Positions 35,085-44,913 are shown, numbered from the stretch's first letter. The stretch: DNA of 64,000 nt from Bacteroidales bacterium (GCA_003150235.1 QAMW01000036.1:1-64000); one strand, 5' to 3'. Made by a program: numbers and translations. Notes: generated by a model not told the origin, from the sequence alone.

Positions 35085-36146
35085 TTAGTAATTGCGGATA
35101 TAGTCGACAATCCACGCTCCAACGTCGTTTGTGCCGTATTTTTTACCGTTTGTTCCCTTTATGTCAGGTGTTGATACACCGGCATCAAGCGACGCGTCAA
35201 CAGCCTTGCGGATAATCGCGCCCTCTTCCTTGCAATCGAAATATTCAAAGAGCATGGCGACTGAGAGAATCTGAGCGAGAGGATTGGCTATATTCAGCCC
35301 CTTTGCCTGAGGCCACGAGCCGTGGATGGGTTCAAACACGGGTGTGCTCTCGCCTGTCGATGCGGAGGGGAGGAGTCCCATCGAGCCGGATATCACCGAG
35401 CCTTCATCGGTCAGGATATCGCCGAATGTGTTTTCGGTCACCATGACATCGAAGAAGCGCGGTTCCTGAATCATGCGCATGGCGGCATTGTCGACATACA
35501 TGTAATCGGTGGTTACTTCAGGATACTCTTTTTCGAGTTCCTGCGCCACTTTGCGCCAGAGGCGTGACGAGGCAAGCACGTTAGCCTTGTCTACGACCGT
35601 GAGATGACGGCGACGGCGGAGAGCGTAGTCATAGGCGACACGTAGTATGCGCTCAACCTCCTTGCGAGTGTATGAATTGGTATCGTAGGCGCGGTCGTCA
35701 GACTCGTATTTCTCGCCGAAATACATGCCTCCGGTCAACTCGCGGATGCAGATGAAATCTACCCCTTTCACTATGTCGGCTTTCAACGGCGACTTGTCAA
35801 GGAGGCAGGGGAATGTCTCGACGGGGCGTATGTTGGCAAACAGTCCGAGCTGCTTGCGCATGGCGAGCAGACCTTGTTCGGGGCGCACTTTTGCATTAGG
35901 GTCATTGTCATATTTCGGATCGCCGACTGCCGAGAAAAGCACTGCATCGCTTTCCTTGCATAGTTTAAGTGTCTCCGGGGGGAAGGGGTCGCCCACGTGG
36001 TCGATAGCGTCTGCACCGACTATGCCATAGTTAAAAGTCACGGTGTGACCGAATTTTTCACAAACGGCGCTCATCACGTCGACTCCCTGTACTGAAATTT
36101 CGGGACCGATTCCGTCGCCCGGTAAAACTGCTATGTTAAAGTGCAT
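35085..36146 (-). CDS. leuB: 3-isopropylmalate dehydrogenase
   Basis: NAD-dependent oxidative decarboxylation of 3-isopropylmalate in leucine synthesis (EC 1.1.1.85). Family motifs: LPGDGIGPEI near the start, SDAVLFSAVGDPKYD, CIRELTGGMYFG, and MVTENTFGDILTDEGSVISG. Normal length of 353 residues. Last gene of a leuA-leuC-leuD-leuB unit on the minus strand. Confidence 0.96.
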   Translation of the reverse strand: MHFNIAVLPGDGIGPEISVQGVDVMSAVCEKFGHTVTFNYGIVGADAIDHVGDPFPPETLKLCKESDAVLFSAVGDPKYDNDPNAKVRPEQGLLAMRKQLGLFANIRPVETFPCLLDKSPLKADIVKGVDFICIRELTGGMYFGEKYESDDRAYDTNSYTRKEVERILRVAYDYALRRRRHLTVVDKANVLASSRLWRKVAQELEKEYPEVTTDYMYVDNAAMRMIQEPRFFDVMVTENTFGDILTDEGSVISGSMGLLPSASTGESTPVFEPIHGSWPQAKGLNIANPLAQILSVAMLFEYFDCKEEGAIIRKAVDASLDAGVSTPDIKGTNGKKYGTNDVGAWIVDYIRNY

Positions 36147-36157
36147 GATTGTCAGTA

Positions 36158-36754
36158 TTAATATGTTGTACGATTAGATTCCCACTGCTCGATATCCTGC
36201 TTTTTGGACAGGAGATACTCGATGTCGTCGAGTCCGTTGAGAAGGCAATGTTTTTTGTATGGGTTGATGTCAAAGCTCTCGCTTTCACCGGTTGCAAGGT
36301 TGGTGATTGTCTGAGCCGGAAGGTCGACCTTGATTTCTGTGGCGGGGTTATCGTGAATTGATGCGAACAGCCCGGCGAGAAACTTTTCGCTCACCACAAC
36401 GGGAAGCACGAAGTTGTTAAGCTCGTTGTTTTTGTGGATGTCGGCGAAGAAGCTTGACACCACGACCCGGAAACCGTAGTCATGGATTGCCCAAGCCGCG
36501 TGTTCGCGACTTGACCCGCAGCCGAAATTCTTACCGGCGACCAGAATACAACCCGAATAAGCGGGATTGTTGAGTGCAAACTCTTTGACGGGATTTCCGT
36601 CGGCATCAAAACGCCAGTCGCGGAAAAGGTTGTCGCCGAATCCGTCACGCGATGTCGCTTTCAGGAATCGCGCGGGGATAATCTGGTCGGTGTCTATGTT
36701 TTCCATCGGGAGCGGCACTGCACACGAGGTGATTACTGTAATCTTTTTGTCCAT
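36158..36754 (-). CDS. leuD: 3-isopropylmalate dehydratase small subunit
   Basis: The small subunit (198 residues) completes the substrate site of isopropylmalate isomerase (EC 4.2.1.33) with LeuC. Motifs: PMENIDTDQIIPARFL and ILVAGKNFGCGSSREHAAW. It lies six bases after leuC and eleven before leuB, so it is clearly within the operon. Confidence 0.96.
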   Translation of the reverse strand: MDKKITVITSCAVPLPMENIDTDQIIPARFLKATSRDGFGDNLFRDWRFDADGNPVKEFALNNPAYSGCILVAGKNFGCGSSREHAAWAIHDYGFRVVVSSFFADIHKNNELNNFVLPVVVSEKFLAGLFASIHDNPATEIKVDLPAQTITNLATGESESFDINPYKKHCLLNGLDDIEYLLSKKQDIEQWESNRTTY

Positions 36755-36760
36755 AGCGGA

Positions 36761-38155
36761 TTAATTTTTGCGTGGATCGGTGATTTTTCCTGTTACGGCA
36801 GCGGCGGCGGCTACGAGCGGACCGGCAAGTATTGTACGTGCTCCGGGACCTTGCCGTCCTTCAAAATTTCTGTTGGAGGTGGATATGCAGAGTTTCCCTG
36901 CCGGGATTTTGTCTTCGTTCATTGCGAGACAAGCCGAACATCCGGGCTGGCGCAGTTCAAAACCGGCATCGGTAAGGATTCGGTCGAGCCCTTCCTCCTT
37001 GATTTGTCGGAGAACCGCCCATGAGCCGGGGACAAGCCACGCGGTCACGTCGGGCGATTTGTGCTTCCCCTCGACATAGCGGGCAAACGCCCTGAAATCT
37101 TCTACCCTGCCGTTGGTGCAGCTTCCGAGGAAAACATAATCCACCGGAGTACCTTTCAGCTTTTCGCCGGGGCGGAATCCCATGTAGTCGAGCGATTTCA
37201 TGTAGGAAACGCGTCCTGTCTCATCAGAACCGCCGTAGGCGGGAATTGCCTCGTTTATGCCTATGCCCATGCCGGGGTTGGTGCCGAAGGTGATACGCGG
37301 CTCGATATCGGCGGCATCAAATGTCACCTCTTTGTCAAACCTGGCATCGGGGTCGCTTGCCAGCCACTTCCAGTAAACTACCGCGTCATCCCACGCTTTT
37401 CCTTTGGGAGCATATTCGCGCCCTTTGATATAATCAAATGTCACTTCATCGGGTGCAATCATACCACCGCGGGCACCCATCTCGATAGAAAGGTTGCAAA
37501 CGGTCATGCGCTCTTCCATCGACATGTTGCGGATAGCCTCGCCGGCATATTCGACAAAGTAGCCTGTAGCCCCGCCGGTGGTCATACGGGCGATAATGTA
37601 GAGCGCGACATCCTTTGCTGTCACGCCGGGGCGGAGTTTGCCTTCGACATTTATGCGCATGGTCTTCGGCTTCGGCTGCAGGATGCACTGCGATGCGAGC
37701 ACCATTTCCACCTCTGATGTGCCGATGCCGAACGCCACGGCGCCGAACGCTCCGTGGGTTGAGGTGTGACTGTCGCCGCACACGATGGTGTAGCCGGGAA
37801 GAGTCAGTCCGTTTTCGGGTCCTATCACATGGATGATTCCGTTTTTGGGATGTCCCAATCCGAAGAGCTCAAGCCCGAAGTCGGCGGCATTGCGCGTCAG
37901 GGTCTCCACCTGATTGCGCGACACGGGGTCAGCAATCGGTTTGTCTTGATTGAGTGTGGGGATGTTGTGGTCGGGGGAACAGAATGTGCGTTCCGGTCGA
38001 AACACTTTCAGCCCACGTTTGCGCAAGCCGTCAAATGCCTGGGGACTTGTCACCTCATGGCAGTAATGACGGTCGATATAGAGTTGGGTGGGACCTCCCT
38101 CAACGGCACTTACCGTGTGGGAGTCCCATATTTTATCAAAAAGAGTGCGAGCCAT
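36761..38155 (-). CDS. leuC: 3-isopropylmalate dehydratase large subunit
   Basis: Aconitase-family 4Fe-4S enzyme, 464 residues. The cluster cysteines are in VFLGSCTNGRVED and GCSACLAMNED, and the substrate-site motif GDSHTSTHGAFGA is intact. It works with LeuD to isomerise 2- to 3-isopropylmalate. It is separated by 27 bp from leuA. Confidence 0.96.
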   Translation of the reverse strand: MARTLFDKIWDSHTVSAVEGGPTQLYIDRHYCHEVTSPQAFDGLRKRGLKVFRPERTFCSPDHNIPTLNQDKPIADPVSRNQVETLTRNAADFGLELFGLGHPKNGIIHVIGPENGLTLPGYTIVCGDSHTSTHGAFGAVAFGIGTSEVEMVLASQCILQPKPKTMRINVEGKLRPGVTAKDVALYIIARMTTGGATGYFVEYAGEAIRNMSMEERMTVCNLSIEMGARGGMIAPDEVTFDYIKGREYAPKGKAWDDAVVYWKWLASDPDARFDKEVTFDAADIEPRITFGTNPGMGIGINEAIPAYGGSDETGRVSYMKSLDYMGFRPGEKLKGTPVDYVFLGSCTNGRVEDFRAFARYVEGKHKSPDVTAWLVPGSWAVLRQIKEEGLDRILTDAGFELRQPGCSACLAMNEDKIPAGKLCISTSNRNFEGRQGPGARTILAGPLVAAAAAVTGKITDPRKN

Positions 38156-38182
38156 AGCCGTGATCGGTTTATCGGTTTACAA

Positions 38183-39679
38183 TTAATGGACAAACTTGTT
38201 GATGGCGTCAATGAACGCCTCGGCACTTGCGGCGACAATGTCAGTGTTGGCAGAAAAACCATAGTAGGTCGTGCCCTCATACTCGACAGTCATGTGTACC
38301 TTGCCTATGTCGTTGCTGCCTTTGCTGATTGCCTGTATGAGGAATTCCTTTACAAGCATCTTGCGATGGATAATCTGCTTGATTGCAGTTATTGCCGCAT
38401 CGACAGGACCGTTACCCGAGGCGCATGCCTCGAATTTCTCGCCTGCGATGTCGAGACCGACGGAGGCAACCGACTTCACGCCGACACCCGAAGTGACCTG
38501 CAGGAAGTCGAGTTTCAGACGGCGTGTAGCCTTATGATGCTCACCGGCAAGAAGCAGCACATCGTCATCGTTGATTTCCTTTTTCTTGTCGGCAAGACGG
38601 AGAAATCCTTCATACGCCTTGTCAAGCGCCTCCTTGTCGAGGTCGATGCCGAGTACATGAAGACGATGCTTGAGCGCGGCACGACCGGAGCGGGCGGTAA
38701 GCACGATAGAGTTTTCATCCACACCTACATCTTTGGGGTCGATGATTTCATAGCTCTCGCGGTTTTTCAGCACACCGTCCTGATGTATCCCGGAACTGTG
38801 GGCAAACGCATTACGACCCACGATAGCCTTGTTGGGCTGCACCGGCATGTTCATAAGACTTGAAACCAAGCGGCTTATGCCGTATAGCTTGGTTGTGTTG
38901 AGGTTGGTTTCGATGCCGAGCTCTTTGTGGGAGCGGCATATCATCGCCACTTCTTCAAGAGAGGTGTTGCCGGCTCGTTCCCCGATACCGTTGATTGTCA
39001 CCTCCGCCTGACGTGCGCCGTGCATGACGCCCGACATAGTGTTTGCCGTAGCCATGCCGAGATCGTTGTGACAGTGGGTGGCGATGGTCACTTTGTCGAT
39101 GCCGTCGACATGCTCCATCAGGTATTGTATCTTTTCCCCGAACTGAGAGGGGAGGCAGTAGCCTGTGGTATCGGGAATGTTCACAACCGTGGCACCCGCC
39201 TTGATAACCGCCTCTACCACGCGGGCGAGATATTCGTTGTCTGTGCGTCCTGCGTCTTCTGCGTAAAACTGTACATCCTCGACAAAACGCTTGGCGTATT
39301 TCACGCATGCGATGGCGCGTTCAAGGATATCCTCACGGTTGGAGTTGAATTTATATTTTATATGATAGTCCGAAGTGCCGATACCGGTATGTATCCTTTT
39401 ATGTTTTGCATATTGCAGCGCGTCGGCGGCAACGCGTATGTCATTTTCGACAGCGCGTGTCAAGGCGCAGATGGTAGGCCAAGTGACAGCCTTGGATATT
39501 TCCACAACGGAATTGAAGTCGCCGGGACTTGAAACGGGAAATCCCGCCTCAATTACATCGACGCCTAATTCTTCGAGGGCTTTCGCCACCTCGATTTTCT
39601 CAACAGTATTTAATTGACATCCGGGCACCTGCTCTCCGTCGCGCAGAGTGGTGTCGAATATAAATAAACGGTCGCTCAT
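38183..39679 (-). CDS. leuA: 2-isopropylmalate synthase
   Basis: Condenses acetyl-CoA with 2-ketoisovalerate (EC 2.3.3.13), the committed step. The DRE-TIM barrel begins IFDTTLRDGEQVPGCQL, with HCHNDLGMATAN as a metal-binding motif. The C-terminal LeuA dimer domain (YYGFSANTDIVAASAEAFI) is the usual leucine feedback site. I start at 39679 (MSDRLFIFDTT); upstream in-frame codons cross the untranslated leader. A promoter and large dyad lie directly upstream. Confidence 0.95.
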   Translation of the reverse strand: MSDRLFIFDTTLRDGEQVPGCQLNTVEKIEVAKALEELGVDVIEAGFPVSSPGDFNSVVEISKAVTWPTICALTRAVENDIRVAADALQYAKHKRIHTGIGTSDYHIKYKFNSNREDILERAIACVKYAKRFVEDVQFYAEDAGRTDNEYLARVVEAVIKAGATVVNIPDTTGYCLPSQFGEKIQYLMEHVDGIDKVTIATHCHNDLGMATANTMSGVMHGARQAEVTINGIGERAGNTSLEEVAMICRSHKELGIETNLNTTKLYGISRLVSSLMNMPVQPNKAIVGRNAFAHSSGIHQDGVLKNRESYEIIDPKDVGVDENSIVLTARSGRAALKHRLHVLGIDLDKEALDKAYEGFLRLADKKKEINDDDVLLLAGEHHKATRRLKLDFLQVTSGVGVKSVASVGLDIAGEKFEACASGNGPVDAAITAIKQIIHRKMLVKEFLIQAISKGSNDIGKVHMTVEYEGTTYYGFSANTDIVAASAEAFIDAINKFVH

Positions 39680-39715
39680 TAATGATGAATTATAAACTAT
39701 GTTATGTAATAATTG

Positions 39716-39746
39716 CAAAATTAGCACCAATCGGCGAAATAATCAA
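39716..39746 (-). promoter_or_regulatory. promoter of the leuACDB operon (-7 and -33 boxes)
   Basis: On the minus strand TAATTTTG (39716-39723) forms the -7 box and TTG (39744-39746) the -33 box, with exactly 20 bp between. The leader to the leuA ATG is about 30 bases, too short for a leucine-rich attenuator peptide. Confidence 0.65.
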
Positions 39747-39778
39747 GAAATTTGACGATTATTTACGCGATTGGTGCT
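39723..39778. promoter_or_regulatory. 56-bp imperfect dyad over the leuA promoter
   Basis: AGCACCAATCG (39723-39733) and its complement (39768-39778) form 11-bp perfect outer arms. AAATAATC (39737-39744) and its complement (39757-39764) form inner arms about the same centre at 39750.5. It overlaps the -33 box, the spacer and one base of the -7 box. It may be an operator, or a terminator for the ABC exporter genes upstream (transcribed toward it), or both. Confidence 0.7.
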
Positions 39779-39829
39779 TAAATCGCAATTATAAAACGCT
39801 ATTTGCTTACTATTTGTTTGCTTACGCGC

Positions 39830-41143
39830 TTATTTTACCCAACGCAGTATCTCTTTGAATGAGACTTTCCTACCGTACATAAGTATGCCTGTGCGGTAGA
39901 TACGTGCTGCAAGCCATGTGAAGAGGATTGCAGTAGCGTAAAGCAACACGATACTTGCCACGATTTCCCAAACGGGCACATCGTAGGGGAGGCGTATCAT
40001 CATCACTATCGGCGACGTGAAAGGAATGAGCGAGCATATCACCCCGAGAGTACCGTCGGGATTTTCCATGCAAGCCTGTCCGATAAGCAGCGCGATTATG
40101 ATAATCATCATCACGGGCATAGTGAATTGATTGGCATCGCTCTGCTGGTCGACAGCCGAGCCGAATGCGGCAAACAGGGAAGCATACAAGAGATAGCCGC
40201 CGATAAAATAGAGCACGAAGATGCCTAAGAGGCGGAACCAGTTTACGCCAAGGATAGCCTGGACAATCTCCGGCATGTCGCCTTCCGGCATCGCGGGCAT
40301 TGCCGCTCCTCCGGTCATAGCCGCGGCGGTCATGTCGGGTGACGCGGCAAATATACCGGCGATACTGAGTATGAAGCCTCCGATACTAAGCAAAACGGTC
40401 CAGATGGCTATCTGCGTCAGTCCTACAAGCGCGATGCTGACTATCTTGCCGAGCATCAGTTCCATCGGGCGGCAGCTGCTCACAATCACCTCCACGATAC
40501 GGTTGGTCTTGTCTTCCACGACCGAACTCATTATCATCGCCCCGTACATGAGTACAAACATATAGGTCAGGAACGCAAGGAAAAAGCCTGTGAACGTGGC
40601 AAGCTCGCTCGATGACAGCGATTCGCCTGATTCATCCCATGTGTGGCTTTTTACATCGACAGAAATGTTGCTTTCCGATATAATCTCTTTCAGCTCCGGA
40701 ATGTCGTAGGAGTTTATCTTGGCTTCCGACAGGCTTTTTCCGAGCACATCGGAAATCTCGCGCGAGAGCGACATCTTCACCGGCTTTTCGGAGTAGATAT
40801 TGACCACACGCGACTCGTCTACATCAGCCGGTATCACCAATATTGCGTATATGTCGCCGTCGGCTTCCTCATAACGCTCTTTCATGTTGGTGGCTGAAAT
40901 ATCGGGAAGTGTCTGATAGTCAAAATCCTCGGTGTCGGTAAACTTGTCGGCGTATTTGCCGCTCTGGTCAATCACGGTGACGACCTGTGCATCGCTTGTG
41001 TTAAACTCCATGAGAAGTATAGGCACGGCAATCAATGCAATCATGATCAGCGGCGACAGAAGGGTGGTGAGGATAAATGACTTCTTTGCCACTATGGAGT
41101 AGTACTCACGCTGGAGTACAAGAAAGAATCTACGCTTGTCCAT
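39830..41143 (-). CDS. ABC-2 type exporter permease
   Basis: About 437 residues. One N-terminal membrane helix (LLSPLIMIALIAVPILLMEF) is followed by a large extracytoplasmic domain (residues 50-190) and five more helices (for example FLAFLTYMFVLMYGAMIMSS). This is the NatB-like ABC2_membrane_3 layout. I choose the ATG at 41143 (MDKRRFFLVLQREY); an upstream in-frame ATG at 41176 is deeper inside the ATPase gene. It overlaps that gene by 14 bp, so they form one exporter. The substrate is unknown. Confidence 0.87.
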   Translation of the reverse strand: MDKRRFFLVLQREYYSIVAKKSFILTTLLSPLIMIALIAVPILLMEFNTSDAQVVTVIDQSGKYADKFTDTEDFDYQTLPDISATNMKERYEEADGDIYAILVIPADVDESRVVNIYSEKPVKMSLSREISDVLGKSLSEAKINSYDIPELKEIISESNISVDVKSHTWDESGESLSSSELATFTGFFLAFLTYMFVLMYGAMIMSSVVEDKTNRIVEVIVSSCRPMELMLGKIVSIALVGLTQIAIWTVLLSIGGFILSIAGIFAASPDMTAAAMTGGAAMPAMPEGDMPEIVQAILGVNWFRLLGIFVLYFIGGYLLYASLFAAFGSAVDQQSDANQFTMPVMMIIIIALLIGQACMENPDGTLGVICSLIPFTSPIVMMIRLPYDVPVWEIVASIVLLYATAILFTWLAARIYRTGILMYGRKVSFKEILRWVK

Positions 41144-42050
41144 CGCTTTCGGTAACTGTTTCAATAAAAATTTCATTCATTGTGGGAAGCATCTCTTCAA
41201 AGCCAAGGAGGGTATAGCGCTGATTGAGGACTCCGATTACATCTTTCATCTTTACCCCTTGGGCAAGACGTATCACCGCCTCGCTGCCTCCAAGACCGTG
41301 GGGCTTAATACTGTCGATAGTGTACAGCGTGTTGTCGGGGGCGAGCACCGGCTCGGCAATGTGGATAGTGAAAAGATTTTTCTTAAACTGCTGCCTTATG
41401 TCAAGTACATTGCCCTGAAGCACCGCCTTAGACTTGTTGATGAGAGTGAATTCCTTGCACACTTCCTCGACCGAGGCCATGTTGTGAGTAGAGAAGAGTA
41501 TCGTGGAGCCATTCTCGTTGAGACGCAGTATCTCTCTTTTTAGCTGTTCGGTATTGACCGGATCAAATCCGGAGAATGGCTCGTCAAATATCAGCAGGCG
41601 CGGATTGTGCACGACGGTCGATATGAACTGCACTTTCTGCGCCATACCCTTAGAAAGAGCCTCTATTTTCTTGTCGGCCCACTCGGCAAGCCCCATGCGC
41701 TCAAGCCACTGACGGCCCTCGCGTGTGGCATCGGCTTTCGACATGCCTTTTAACCTGCCGAGATACACGATGTGGCTCAATACCTTCATTTTTTTATACA
41801 ATCCGCGCTCTTCAGGCAGATAGCCGATGTGCATCACATCTTCGGCGGCAAGAGGCTTGCCGTCAAGAAATATTTCGCCGCTGTCGGGGCGCGTAATCTG
41901 GTTCAGCAGGCGTATCAGGGAAGTTTTTCCCGCTCCATTGGGACCAAGGAGACCATAGACAGTGCCTTCTTTCACTTTCAGGCTCACGTGGTCAAGAGCG
42001 CGATGCCCGGAGTAGTCCTTAACTACGTCATTTACTTCTATAAATTCCAT
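41130..42050 (-). CDS. ABC exporter ATP-binding protein
   Basis: A 306-residue ATPase with Walker A GLLGPNGAGKTS, signature ALSKGMAQKVQ, Walker B LLIFDEPFSGFDP and a C-terminal DUF4162-like extension, as in NatA-type exporters. It powers the permease encoded directly downstream. It starts five bases after prmA, in a long same-strand series. Confidence 0.9.
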   Translation of the reverse strand: MEFIEVNDVVKDYSGHRALDHVSLKVKEGTVYGLLGPNGAGKTSLIRLLNQITRPDSGEIFLDGKPLAAEDVMHIGYLPEERGLYKKMKVLSHIVYLGRLKGMSKADATREGRQWLERMGLAEWADKKIEALSKGMAQKVQFISTVVHNPRLLIFDEPFSGFDPVNTEQLKREILRLNENGSTILFSTHNMASVEEVCKEFTLINKSKAVLQGNVLDIRQQFKKNLFTIHIAEPVLAPDNTLYTIDSIKPHGLGGSEAVIRLAQGVKMKDVIGVLNQRYTLLGFEEMLPTMNEIFIETVTESDGQA

Positions 42051-42055
42051 TCAAG

Positions 42056-42898
42056 TCACTTTTTAAGCATAACCGATACCCAGTTGTCACGGATATTCCG
42101 GTCAACATAGCTGAGTCCGCATCGCTCTGCCGCTTCCCTGATTACGGGTATGTCGTCATCGTAGAAGCCACTTAGAATCATTGTGCCGCCGTCGCGCAAT
42201 GCCTCGGCGTATGAGGCGATGTCGCCTGTGATTATGTTGCGGTTTATATTGGCTATAAATATGTCGGCAGGCTCTATACCGGAAAGAGCCGACGCATCAC
42301 CGAGAATCACGTTGATTTCGGGATGATTGTTGATTTTCACATTGTCGACTGCATTAAGATAGGCAAATTCGTCGATTTCGATAGCTTCGACACGCGATGC
42401 ACCACGCATGGCGGCAAGAATCGCGAGTATGCCCGTACCGGTTCCCATGTCTATGACCGATTTCCCTTCGAGCGATATTTCAAGAAGCCGCTTGATGATG
42501 AGGGACGTGGTCTGATGATGACCTGTACCGAAAGCCATCTTGGGGTCGATGACTATATCGTAGGGCAATGAGGGGATATCTTTATGGAAAGAACTATGGA
42601 TGACACATTTGTCATCAACCACAATCGGTTGAAAATAGTTTTTCTCCCATTCCGAGTTCCAGTCGCGTCCTTCCACGGTATCCCATTTTACGTCAACGGT
42701 TGCAGGGAAGGGGAACTCTGCAATCACCTGACGAAACACTTCCTGGTCAAACAGCTCTTTTTTTACATAAGCTGTGAGTCCTGCGCCATCGGGGACAAAA
42801 CTCTCATAATCATGTTCACAGAGCAGGGCGGCAAGGATGTCGGTGGCGTTTTCGTCACAAGGGGTGACATCCAGTCTTACTTCTACATAATCGTTCAT
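42056..42898 (-). CDS. prmA: ribosomal protein L11 methyltransferase
   Basis: SAM-dependent methyltransferase of 280 residues. The motif I region is SVIDMGTGTGILAILAA and the substrate loop IDPKMAFGTGHHQTT is diagnostic. It methylates L11 in the large ribosomal subunit. It sits between dipeptidyl peptidase III and the ABC exporter with five-base gaps on both sides. Confidence 0.94.
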   Translation of the reverse strand: MNDYVEVRLDVTPCDENATDILAALLCEHDYESFVPDGAGLTAYVKKELFDQEVFRQVIAEFPFPATVDVKWDTVEGRDWNSEWEKNYFQPIVVDDKCVIHSSFHKDIPSLPYDIVIDPKMAFGTGHHQTTSLIIKRLLEISLEGKSVIDMGTGTGILAILAAMRGASRVEAIEIDEFAYLNAVDNVKINNHPEINVILGDASALSGIEPADIFIANINRNIITGDIASYAEALRDGGTMILSGFYDDDIPVIREAAERCGLSYVDRNIRDNWVSVMLKK

Positions 42899-42903
42899 TG
42901 CCG

Positions 42904-44913
42904 TTATCTTGGAAGTGTTGAATAATCGCGTGAGTAACGCAACATCTGGGGGATATAGCTTTCGCTGTAGTCAACCACGACATCAGTCACGTTGCCTTTA
43001 TCGTCCTTTACAAGAGAGTAGACAGGGTTTACAAATCCCTTGTACGGGGCTATGCTTAGATGAGCGTAACGGTCAAGTACTTCCTTGTGGATTGCCGGGT
43101 CGACCTTTACGGCGTATTTTTCAACCAGGTCACGCCCTGCCTCATAGTCGCCTTCGCTCTTTATGCGCTGTATCTCGCCGAGAAGTTGACCGAAAAGATT
43201 GCGCAACGCGGGATAGTCATTGATTTTTATGTAGGTCTTACCATCTTTTTTCACATATTCCACCACATTATCGGCTTTTCCGTGTTCATACGCCCATTCG
43301 GCTATAAGTTTGCGGTTACGCATGTGGGCTTCCTCGACATCCTTACCCGGCTCTATACGCATCAACTGAGTCATGAGCCCGTTAAGCATATACTTGTAAT
43401 ATTCCGCCTTGTAAGCCTCCGGATTGTCAAGCAGACCGAGCTCTATAAGTTTCGGGTCGGCGAGATAATAGAGCGCGAAAAGGTCGGCGCGAGCCTCTTC
43501 AAGAGTAGAGCCGTGAGCCTTCAACGCGTCCTGGTCGACACCCGGAAGGAGCCTGCCGGAGCCGTGACCGAGACACTCGTGGAGGTCGGTGTGGAGGTTA
43601 TCGGTGATAAACAGGTAGTCGTCAAGCAGCTTACGTGTAGGTGCATCAATCACAAACTCCTCGTTGAATCCGTTGCCGTGAGAAGCTTCGTCATACGCCA
43701 TCGTGATATTTTCGAGCGTCACCGATTTAGAGCCGTGAGCGGCACGTATCCAGTTGGCATTAGGCAGATTTATGCCTATCGGGGTCGAGGGATAGGAGTC
43801 GCCGGCAAGGATAGCCGCCGTAATAACTTTTGCCGACACTCCTTTCACCTTATCTTTGCGGAAGGCGGGATTGACGGGACTGTGGTCCTCAAACCACTGG
43901 GCGTTACCGCTCAGTGTCTCGGTACGAGCCGAAGCCTCGTTGTTCTTGAAATTTACGATTGACTCCCATGATCCTGTCATGCCGAGAGGGTCGTCATACG
44001 ACTCTATGAAACCGTTGATGAAATCTACCTGTGAGGCGGTTTCTTCCGCCCATAGAATCGAGTAATCGTCAAATGTCTTCAAGTCGCCGGTAGTATAAAA
44101 TTCGATAAGCTTGTCGATGTAAGCTTTCTGAGCCGGATTCTCGGCATATCCGGCAGCGAGTGTAAGCTCTTTCACGATACGCTCGATAGCCTGCGTGTAA
44201 AGTCCGCCCACCTTATAAGGTTGCTCCACGACTTTTCCGTCAACTTTCACTTTACGGGTGTTAAGTCCGTAGGAAATGGGTGTCAGGTCGGTGGTGTCTT
44301 TTAAGGCGGCGTAATAGGCTTCGACTTCCGGCTGTGTCACACCTTCGTATATGTTAGTAGCCGAGGTCAGGATAAGGTCGTGTCCCTCTGCCTGGTTTAC
44401 TTTTTTCGGCTTGACTGACGGGTCGAAGATGAGTGTCAGAAGCGTATCCTGATTTACCGGGCGCGCCTCCGCAGGAAGCAACGCTATCTGCGACGTGAGA
44501 AATTCACGGCTGAACTCCGGCACAAACTTGTCCATCGAATAATGGTGGTGGATGCCGTTGGCAAACCATATCTGCTTCAGATATTTTTCAAATGCCTTGT
44601 AGTCGGCACTATTCTTGTCGCCCTTATAATTAATGTATATGTTTTCCATAAGGTCGCGTAGCGCGAGGTTATCCTTGCCGTTCTGGTCCCACAGGATGTC
44701 GCGCCCGGCAAGGGCGGCCTCTGTGAGATGATATATGAGCAGTTTCTGACGCAGTGAAAGGTCCTCAAACGCGGGTACTTTATAACGCAGCACCTCAATG
44801 TCGGCGAAACGGTCGACTACATATTGGAAATTGTCATTGTCTTTAGCCATTGCCTGTGAACTTGTCGCCAGGGTAAGCAGTGCTACTCCGGCGGTTTTTA
44901 TCGTTTTAAGCAT
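42904..44913 (-). CDS. exported dipeptidyl-peptidase III (M49)
   Basis: A 669-residue zinc exopeptidase that removes dipeptides from N-termini. The zinc motif HECLGH is at 445-450, with a third ligand Glu in LEEARADLFALYYL about 30 residues on. A signal peptide (MLKTIKTAGVALLTLATSSQ, then AMA) places it in the periplasm, whereas the well-studied eukaryotic enzymes are cytosolic. Length is close to bacterial M49 enzymes. It is linked to prmA by five bases. Confidence 0.92.
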   Translation of the reverse strand: MLKTIKTAGVALLTLATSSQAMAKDNDNFQYVVDRFADIEVLRYKVPAFEDLSLRQKLLIYHLTEAALAGRDILWDQNGKDNLALRDLMENIYINYKGDKNSADYKAFEKYLKQIWFANGIHHHYSMDKFVPEFSREFLTSQIALLPAEARPVNQDTLLTLIFDPSVKPKKVNQAEGHDLILTSATNIYEGVTQPEVEAYYAALKDTTDLTPISYGLNTRKVKVDGKVVEQPYKVGGLYTQAIERIVKELTLAAGYAENPAQKAYIDKLIEFYTTGDLKTFDDYSILWAEETASQVDFINGFIESYDDPLGMTGSWESIVNFKNNEASARTETLSGNAQWFEDHSPVNPAFRKDKVKGVSAKVITAAILAGDSYPSTPIGINLPNANWIRAAHGSKSVTLENITMAYDEASHGNGFNEEFVIDAPTRKLLDDYLFITDNLHTDLHECLGHGSGRLLPGVDQDALKAHGSTLEEARADLFALYYLADPKLIELGLLDNPEAYKAEYYKYMLNGLMTQLMRIEPGKDVEEAHMRNRKLIAEWAYEHGKADNVVEYVKKDGKTYIKINDYPALRNLFGQLLGEIQRIKSEGDYEAGRDLVEKYAVKVDPAIHKEVLDRYAHLSIAPYKGFVNPVYSLVKDDKGNVTDVVVDYSESYIPQMLRYSRDYSTLPR

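Noticed and set aside
37766..38863. A 365-codon frame antisense across leuC and leuA
   Set aside because: It spans two well-supported enzymes and the gap between them.
39680..39715. Leucine attenuator leader peptide before leuA
   Set aside because: The transcript leader is only about 30 bases and has no leucine-rich short frame.
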